Below, in pieces: positions 6,463-11,044 of a DNA stretch of 11,044 nucleotides. The position numbers were made by a program, and so were the translations under genes. The DNA lies in contig MENC01000059.1 of the NCBI GenBank assembly GCA_001768155.1, forward strand, positions 1 through 11,044. Reading direction: 5' to 3'. The notes under the pieces were generated by a model. The model worked only from the letters and a program-made list of their open reading frames with translations. It ran no database searches and had not been told where the DNA came from. Source of the stretch: Bacteroidetes bacterium GWA2_30_7 (GTDB taxonomy: Bacteria > Bacteroidota > Bacteroidia > Bacteroidales > GWF2-33-38). How positions within the stretch are numbered: the stretch's first letter is position 1; each line of letters starts with the position of its first letter.

Positions 6463-6494
6463 TATTAAATGTAAAAAAATATAAATTAAGAGTT

Positions 6495-7367
6495 ATGTTA
6501 AAAAATTTATCGTTAATTATTTTTTTGATGCTTGTTTTTAGCGTCAAATCAGTTATGTCTCAAGAAGATAGTCTGAAAAAAGAAAAAACTCCGGTTGAAG
6601 ATGCATTTGCATGTACAATGTTAATTGAAAATCAAACCGTTAGCCAACCAAAGAAAAAAGGAAAAGAATTTATTATTCATCACAGAATAGGAACAATTAA
6701 AAAGTTAAGTGATTTATTTGGACTTTATGGACCTGCAAATATTCGACTTGGATTTAATTTTGGAATTACTGACAAATTAATGTTAGGTATTGGCACCGAA
6801 AAATTCAATAAAATGACTGAATTAATGTGGAAATATTCGATACTTCAACAACAAGAAAATGGTATGCCTATATTTCTTTCTTATTATGGAAACATTGTTG
6901 TTAATGGAAGAAATAAGTCTTATTTTGGAAAAGATTATAGCTTTACTGACCGGTTATCTTATTTTCATCAGCTAATTATTGCTCGTAAATTTTCTGATAA
7001 AATATCTTTCGAAATTGCTCCGTATTTTCTTCATTTTAATAAAGTTGATTCTTTATATGCAAATCAGGCTGTAGGTGCAAGTGTAGGCGGTAGATATAAA
7101 ATTTGGAATGAAATTTCATTTATGGCTGAATTTAATTATGTTTCGCCTCTTGAAACATTTGATTATCCAAAAAATTTAGATGGAGAAGATGTGCCGGGTG
7201 CTCCTAAACCAGGCTACGCTTTTGGATTAGAAAAAAATACAGGAACTCATGCATTCCAATTATTTGCAACTACATACAATAATATTATTGCTCAGAAAAA
7301 TTATTTATATAATTTAAGAGATTATAACAGTTTATTAATTGGTTTTAATATAACTGTAAGATTTTAA
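6495..7367 (+). CDS. DUF5777-like outer-membrane protein
   Basis: I place the start at the ATG at 6495 (290 aa) because it gives a clean signal peptide (MLKNLSLIIFLMLVFSVKS) with likely cleavage after VMS. The longer frame, from a TTG at 6435, overlaps the preceding gene. The mature protein has the pattern I recall for DUF5777: IENQTV, FIIHHRIGTI, LFGLYGPANIRLGFNFGITD, LMLGIGTEKF, then DRLSYFHQLIIARKFSDKIS and repeated amphipathic beta strands. It ends in an aromatic residue (ITVRF), typical of outer-membrane beta-barrels. It is too short to be an MtrB-size porin. Being in tandem with a multiheme lipoprotein suggests it anchors or passes electrons across the outer membrane; this is inference. 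A terminator follows at 7411. Confidence 0.78.
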   Translation: MLKNLSLIIFLMLVFSVKSVMSQEDSLKKEKTPVEDAFACTMLIENQTVSQPKKKGKEFIIHHRIGTIKKLSDLFGLYGPANIRLGFNFGITDKLMLGIGTEKFNKMTELMWKYSILQQQENGMPIFLSYYGNIVVNGRNKSYFGKDYSFTDRLSYFHQLIIARKFSDKISFEIAPYFLHFNKVDSLYANQAVGASVGGRYKIWNEISFMAEFNYVSPLETFDYPKNLDGEDVPGAPKPGYAFGLEKNTGTHAFQLFATTYNNIIAQKNYLYNLRDYNSLLIGFNITVRF

Positions 7368-7410
7368 TCTTGTAGTTCTTTAATAAAAAACAAAGCTTAA
7401 TTTATACATC

Positions 7411-7438
7411 AAAAGGACAGAATATTCTGTCCTTTTTT
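7411..7438 (+). terminator. Rho-independent terminator of the 5563-7367 operon
   Basis: AAAAGGACAGAAT (7411-7423) is perfectly complementary to ATTCTGTCCTTTT (7424-7436), with the T run continuing to 7438. It lies 44 bp after the stop codon. The flanking A run could let it work in both directions. Confidence 0.93.
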
Positions 7439-7560
7439 ATTTAGCATAAAATTATGCAAGTTCTCAATAGTTAGTTGTATAAATTGAATAATAGAACATC
7501 TGAATATTTGAAAAAAGAATTTTGAAATAAAAGAAAACACAGTCGCATCGTGGGCTTTAT

Positions 7561-7600
7561 TTCGTTATTCTTCATTCGTTATTCTATTATTCTATTGTTC
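7561..7600. repeat. TTCGTTATTCT short repeats
   Basis: TTCGTTATTCT occurs at 7561-7571 and 7575-7585, followed by variant units (attattct, attgttc). It sits between the operon terminator and the promoter at 7645. The surrounding 7440-7640 sequence has no gene. Confidence 0.45.
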
Positions 7601-7644
7601 AAAATGGACTTTTCCAATTTGTTATTGAGATGTTACATAATTAT

Positions 7645-7676
7645 TTTGAGATTGTATTTCTAGTTTAGTACTTTCG
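7645..7676 (+). promoter_or_regulatory. Bacteroidota-type promoter for the ferredoxin-like gene
   Basis: TTTG (7645-7648), 20 nt, then TACTTTCG (7669-7676) matches TTTG-N19-21-TAnnTTTG with one mismatch. Transcription would start near 7683, about 28 nt before the ATG at 7711. Confidence 0.6.
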
Positions 7677-7710
7677 CATATTAATAATCAGTAAATTTTT
7701 CAATTTTCGA

Positions 7711-8697
7711 ATGTTTAATAAAAAAATCTTTCTTTCGGTATCGTTACCGGCATTTCTAATAACTTTTAGCCTTTTATCAATTGTTCAATTAAAAGGACAC
7801 TTGCAAATGATTATTGCAGAACGTTTTTTTCATAATGGTGGATGGATAGAGATATTTGTTTTATCATTTTATGCAGGATTTTTATCTTATAAAATGAGTG
7901 AGCAAAAAAATACTTCAAAATGGAGAATGTATTCATGGTTATTATTTACAATTGTTTTTTATGGACAATTAACTTTAGGTCTTTTAGGGTTTGATAAGTT
8001 TTTATTAACTGGAAATCTGCACGTACCAGTTCCTGCAATTATTTTAGCAGGTCCAATTTATAGATTTGAATTTTCGATAATGCCTGTTCTTTTTTTAAGT
8101 ACAATAATATTATCTGGTCCATCATGGTGTAGTCATTTATGTTATTTTGGAGGAATAGATAATGCTTTTTCAAATTCAGAAAAATATCCAAAACAAATTC
8201 CAATAAAAAATAAATTTATTTGGAAATTTAGCTTTTTAGCTATAATAATCTTTTTTACAATACTATTACGATTATTGAACATTCCTACTTTTTATGCAGC
8301 CGCATCAGGTATTTCTGTAGGAATTATGGGTTTACTGATAATAGTTTTTTTATCCCGAAAAAGAAAGAAAATGATTCATTGCACTTTGTTTTGTCCAATT
8401 GGAACTTTAGTAATGTTTTTAAAATTTATTAATCCATTCAGAATCAAAATAAATTCAAGTTGCACAACTTGTTTATTATGTTCTAAACATTGTAAATATG
8501 ATGCTTTAAATAAAACTGATATTGAATCAGGGAAACCTGGTTTAACATGTACATATTGCGGTGATTGTATTACTACTTGTAAATTTTCGTCAATTGAATA
8601 TCATTTTCTAGGTTTAGCACCTGCAAATTCCAGACTTTTGTATATTGTAATTACTGTTTCTCTACATGCTGCATTTCTTGGATTGGGAATGATATAA
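7711..8697 (+). CDS. NapH/NosR-like membrane protein with two 4Fe-4S motifs
   Basis: The 328-aa product has about seven or eight hydrophobic segments (roughly 7-26, 45-62, 74-93, 119-137, 168-188, 193-213, 307-327). Two C-x3-C pairs lie at membrane edges: GPSWCSHLC (140, 144) and HCTLFCPIG (224, 228), the latter like the CxxxCP motif of NapH, NosR and CcoG. Two complete CxxCxxCxxxC ferredoxin motifs follow at 251-261 and 280-290. Family members pass electrons between the membrane quinone pool and extracytoplasmic proteins or cofactors. Beside multiheme cytochromes, I infer it is the inner-membrane electron donor or a partner in their reduction. It lacks the FMN-binding periplasmic domain of NosR. 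It has its own promoter and no terminator of the usual kind. Confidence 0.82.
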   Translation: MFNKKIFLSVSLPAFLITFSLLSIVQLKGHLQMIIAERFFHNGGWIEIFVLSFYAGFLSYKMSEQKNTSKWRMYSWLLFTIVFYGQLTLGLLGFDKFLLTGNLHVPVPAIILAGPIYRFEFSIMPVLFLSTIILSGPSWCSHLCYFGGIDNAFSNSEKYPKQIPIKNKFIWKFSFLAIIIFFTILLRLLNIPTFYAAASGISVGIMGLLIIVFLSRKRKKMIHCTLFCPIGTLVMFLKFINPFRIKINSSCTTCLLCSKHCKYDALNKTDIESGKPGLTCTYCGDCITTCKFSSIEYHFLGLAPANSRLLYIVITVSLHAAFLGLGMI

Positions 8698-8700
8698 AAA

Positions 8701-8836
8701 GTTCCAAGTACCAAGTCTCAAATTCCAAGTACCAAAACCTGCAAGGTCTTCGAGGGCAAGTGGGAAGTGATCTGGCAGGTTTCAGTCCCAAGTCTCAAAT
8801 TCCAAGTAACAAGCCTCAAATCTCAAGCCCCGAGTT
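8701..8836. repeat. Heptamer-periodic array after the ferredoxin-like gene
   Basis: Starting just after the stop codon, 7-bp units of the form TNCCAAG or TCTCAAA run from 8702 (ttccaag, taccaag, tctcaaa, ttccaag, taccaaa). They resume at 8786 (tcccaag, tctcaaa, ttccaag, taacaag, cctcaaa, tctcaag, ccccgag). A 21-bp stretch is exactly repeated at 8711-8731 and 8788-8808. It is the same family as the array at 5397-5465. Confidence 0.75.
8735..8782. repeat. AAACCTGC/GCAGGTTT palindromic insert in the heptamer array
   Basis: AAACCTGC (8735-8742) and GCAGGTTT (8775-8782) are perfect inverted arms. They enclose AAGGTCTTCGAGG and other non-heptamer sequence, and the heptamer register stops on one side and resumes on the other. 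It looks like a separate palindromic repeat inserted into the array. Confidence 0.5.
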
Positions 8837-8849
8837 CGAAAGTAAAATT

Positions 8850-8869
8850 AAAAAAAGGGCTTTTAGCCC
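8850..8869 (-). terminator. Rho-independent terminator of the 8900-9733 gene
   Basis: On the minus strand GGGCT (8869-8865), AAA, AGCCC (8861-8857) is followed by a run of seven T. It lies about 30 bp past the stop codon. Confidence 0.85.
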
Positions 8870-8899
8870 AATTCGATTGCACAAAATCTATTTTACAAC

Positions 8900-9733
8900 T
8901 TAAATATGATATTTTACCAATTCATTTATTGGTTTTTCGAGAATTAAATCGACCTTATAGTTTAAATGAGAGCTGACTTTTAATAAAATTTCTTGAAAAT
9001 GATGAGCTACAGAGCCGGTAAAACGAATTTTTTCGGCTTCTTTTTTTTCATATTTTTCTATTTGATTTAAGAAGAACTTTAAAAACGAATTATATACTAA
9101 GCTGTAAATGAACTCTTCATCAATATTTTCTTTGATAAATTTTGTAAATCCTGCTAAATAACGATTTGGAAATGGCTTTTTATAAACGTTTTCGAGTATT
9201 TCGGTTTTTGAAGTTTTATATTGTTTTTCAAACTTTTCTGAAAGGTTTTTAGGCAATTCTTTATTCAAATATGATTTTATCAGACTTAGCCCTAAAAATG
9301 CACCACTGCCTTCGTCTCCAAGAATATACCCAAATGAACCAACATTTTTTATAATTTCTTTACCGTTATAAAATCCAGCATTTGAACCTGTTCCGAGAAT
9401 TACTGCAATACCTTTTTCATTTTTAAATAATGCTCTTGCTGCTCCTAATAAATCTGATTTTACCGAAATTTCAACCTTTTTTATTATTGATTGAATTCCT
9501 TTCTTAATTATTTCTGATTTATCTGAATTTGAGCAACCTGCACCATAAAAAAAAACATTGTCGATTTGATTAATGATTTCGAATGATAAAATTGATTGAA
9601 TTGATTCAGTTACTTTTAACGAATCGGTAAAATATGGATTTAACCCTATTGTATTAAAATAAGAAAGTTGCTGGTCATTATTTATTAAAACCCAGTCAGT
9701 TTTTGATGAGCCACTATCAGCGAGAAGTATCAT
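8900..9733 (-). CDS. BadF/BadG-family ATPase, N-acetylglucosamine kinase-like
   Basis: The 277-aa product is a sugar-kinase/actin-fold (ASKHA) protein. It has a phosphate-1 motif near the start (ADSGSSKTDW, residues 5-14), a phosphate-2 motif (LGTGSNAGF, 113-121), LGDEGSGAFLG (138-148) and an adenosine-type motif (FTGSVAHHF, 238-246). The length and order fit the BadF/BadG/BcrA/BcrD-type ATPases that include N-acetylglucosamine kinases of the NAGK type. The likely reaction is ATP-dependent phosphorylation of an amino sugar, perhaps from cell-wall recycling; the substrate is inferred. It converges on the ferredoxin-like gene and seems functionally separate from the cytochrome cluster. The start at 9733 gives the canonical MILLADSG opening. 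Confidence 0.82.
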   Translation of the reverse strand: MILLADSGSSKTDWVLINNDQQLSYFNTIGLNPYFTDSLKVTESIQSILSFEIINQIDNVFFYGAGCSNSDKSEIIKKGIQSIIKKVEISVKSDLLGAARALFKNEKGIAVILGTGSNAGFYNGKEIIKNVGSFGYILGDEGSGAFLGLSLIKSYLNKELPKNLSEKFEKQYKTSKTEILENVYKKPFPNRYLAGFTKFIKENIDEEFIYSLVYNSFLKFFLNQIEKYEKKEAEKIRFTGSVAHHFQEILLKVSSHLNYKVDLILEKPINELVKYHI

Positions 9734-9812
9734 TTTAGCAATGTAAAGTTATTAATTATGAAATTGTTAAAGGGTTGAATTGCTGAATTGTTTTCTTAAC
9801 CTATCGGTTTGA

Positions 9813-9909
9813 GTGTATGTGGCAGTAGCGTATTAAAAGCATTATCCTTTCCGTTTAGCAAATGCACAGACCTTCGATTTCCTACTTCACTCGCTATTTC
9901 CACATACAC
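9813..9909. repeat. Inverted repeat, candidate attC-like or mobile-element remnant
   Basis: GTGTATGTGG (9813-9822) plus AGCG (9827-9830) pair with CGCT (9892-9895) plus CCACATACAC (9900-9909), leaving a symmetric 4-nt internal bulge. Outside the arms are TCTTAAC (9794-9800) and GTTATGT (9913-9919), each one mismatch from the integron core patterns RYYYAAC and GTTRRRY. The whole span of 126 bp is within attC size. The fit is loose, and no integrase is seen. It lies between two minus-strand genes with no other gene in 9734-9944. Confidence 0.35.
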
Positions 9910-9944
9910 GTTGTTATGTCTTCGCTCTTCATTTTACCAAATTT

Positions 9945-11044
9945 TTATTTAATTAGAATTTCTGATATTCTTTTCCATTCCATTCCGTTCAATGAAGAAT
10001 TTGATGGTTTTAAACCATCCCAATCGGAATTTGTCAAACCATTAACCCTATTTCTCAAACTCTTGTAAGAATATTCATTTAAGTTTTTATCCAATATGTT
10101 TTGTAATGAAAAGGATAAAGCCCTTGGAGCTCCAATCATTCTAAAAGCTAGTGCTTTTTCATTATCAACTCCAAAATACACCAGTGAAGGAATATGTGAA
10201 TCCTTTATTTCTTCTTTCCCTCTTACTATTCCTTCTAATGCACTTAGACCCCAAGAAGCTTTGAAACGTATATCATTCATTTTTTTTATAAAATCGGTAA
10301 TTCGTTTTTCTATTTCTTGCTCATTTCTATTTTGAATATTAAATTTAGGGTGTTGATTTGCAATGCTAGATAACTTATCGCCTTTTACCCAATCAACAAT
10401 AATTTTAGCGTATAATTCTGGATTGAATTGAGCGAAACTATCATCTATACCCAAATTTGTTTCCCTCAGTGTTGCTATTACTCTAATTTTTTCTGTAAGA
10501 TTATCAATATTTTTTCTGTTAAACAGTTGCTCTTTCGACCAAGAACTTAAATCTTTAATCTCTTGATTTTGAGATGCAACAGTCATTACTGCTATTACAG
10601 ATGGAACAGAAAATCCAGTTTTATCAGCAAAACTTAAAGCACCAGCTTGATTCTTATATTTTGACTGTATATGTAAATATATTGACTTACAGATTGATAT
10701 GAATTTTTCTTTTTTCTCTGCTGTATCAAGTAAATAGTATTCCAAAGAATCTTTGAAAAGGTCCTCAATTTCAGTAACAAAGTAATCGTTCTCGCCAACG
10801 GTAAGCAAATGTACAAAGTATTGTATTAAAGGAGAAAGTGAGTTTGAATAGTCCTTGAATAATTCGGTAAGCCCATAATCTTCATTCAGTTTTTGCTCAA
10901 TAATATCAGCATTTTCAAATAATTCTGATAAAACACTGGTTAACTCATTTGCACCAGAGCTAATTAGACTTTTTGCACTATTGATATTCTCAGGGCTGTT
11001 AAAAGGCAGAATGATTTTCCCATAATTATCAATTAAGGTTCTTC
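9945..11044 (-). CDS. C-terminal part of a large uncharacterised protein (5' end outside window)
   Basis: I do not recognise this protein with confidence. The frame is open without a stop from 9945 to the window edge, so at least 365 codons are visible and the start lies beyond 11044; the TTG at 10806-10808 is internal, not a start. The protein is soluble-looking, mostly helical and rich in Lys, Glu and Asn. Recognisable stretches are YAKIIVDWVKGDKLSSIA, FKASWGLSALEGIV, IPSLVYFGVDNEKALAFRM and GAPRALSFSL. The spacing recalls the C-terminal helical region of some large superfamily-2 helicases, including ones in defence loci, but no helicase motif is in view, so that is a guess. No clear terminator follows; the 9813-9909 inverted repeat lies about 35 bp downstream. 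Confidence 0.7.
   Translation of the reverse strand, partial: RTLIDNYGKIILPFNSPENINSAKSLISSGANELTSVLSELFENADIIEQKLNEDYGLTELFKDYSNSLSPLIQYFVHLLTVGENDYFVTEIEDLFKDSLEYYLLDTAEKKEKFISICKSIYLHIQSKYKNQAGALSFADKTGFSVPSVIAVMTVASQNQEIKDLSSWSKEQLFNRKNIDNLTEKIRVIATLRETNLGIDDSFAQFNPELYAKIIVDWVKGDKLSSIANQHPKFNIQNRNEQEIEKRITDFIKKMNDIRFKASWGLSALEGIVRGKEEIKDSHIPSLVYFGVDNEKALAFRMIGAPRALSFSLQNILDKNLNEYSYKSLRNRVNGLTNSDWDGLKPSNSSLNGMEWKRISEILIK

Noticed and set aside
6435..6494. Longer start (TTG at 6435) for the outer-membrane protein
   Set aside because: It overlaps the preceding gene and places extra residues before a clean signal peptide; the ATG at 6495 is better.
4522..7612. Shared 13-mer CAAAATGGACTTT upstream of the regulator (4522-4534) and the ferredoxin-like gene (7600-7612)
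   Set aside because: A few shared 13-mers are expected by chance in 11 kb of AT-rich sequence, and there is no symmetry or conserved spacing to a promoter.
8767..8976. 69-aa plus-strand frame
   Set aside because: It is made of the heptamer array plus antisense of the kinase gene, with no protein-like features.
10806..10808. TTG start for the minus-strand gene at 9945
   Set aside because: The same frame stays open upstream to the window edge, so this codon is internal Leu of a larger gene.

Overview
The window is strongly AT-rich and reads as a member of the Bacteroidota, probably an anaerobic or facultative, Bacteroidales/Marinilabiliales-like organism. The evidence is: two promoters of the Bacteroidota type (TTTG, 19-20 nt, TAnnTTTG), start regions without a clear Shine-Dalgarno sequence, a DUF5777-type outer-membrane protein, and intergenic repeat families of a kind I associate with that phylum. 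The assignment is inference from sequence style, not from a marker gene.

Layout. 1-660 is non-coding and holds a 615-bp element bounded by inverted repeats and packed with perfect hairpins that all have a 3-nt loop. 699-1979 (-) encodes a six-heme c-type cytochrome lipoprotein with a collagen-like linker; its promoter is at 2039-2069 and its terminator at 650-673. 1980-3070 is non-coding and carries three further repeat elements of different families in a row. 3071-4315 (-) encodes a paralogous six-heme collagen-linked lipoprotein. A 393-bp divergent intergenic region with several inverted and direct repeats separates it from a Crp/Fnr-family regulator (4709-5392, +). Next come a five-heme lipoprotein (5563-6462, +) and a DUF5777-like outer-membrane protein (6495-7367, +) in one probable operon ending at a strong terminator. 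A membrane protein with two ferredoxin-type 4Fe-4S motifs (7711-8697, +) follows from its own promoter. Two minus-strand genes close the window: a BadF/GlcNAc-kinase-like ATPase (8900-9733) and the 3' part of a large unrecognised protein (9945 to the window edge).

Functional reading (inference). Genes from 699 to 8697 make a coherent electron-transfer module: an inner-membrane ferredoxin-like protein that could take electrons from quinol, three multiheme lipoproteins, an outer-membrane protein and a Crp/Fnr regulator in the middle. This fits anaerobic respiration with an external or periplasmic acceptor. No substrate can be read from the sequence, and none of the proteins is a recognisable terminal reductase such as NrfA.

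The most unusual content is non-coding: the triloop hairpin arrays with shared terminal repeats, heptamer-periodic arrays placed directly after two stop codons, and a palindrome-rich divergent promoter region.
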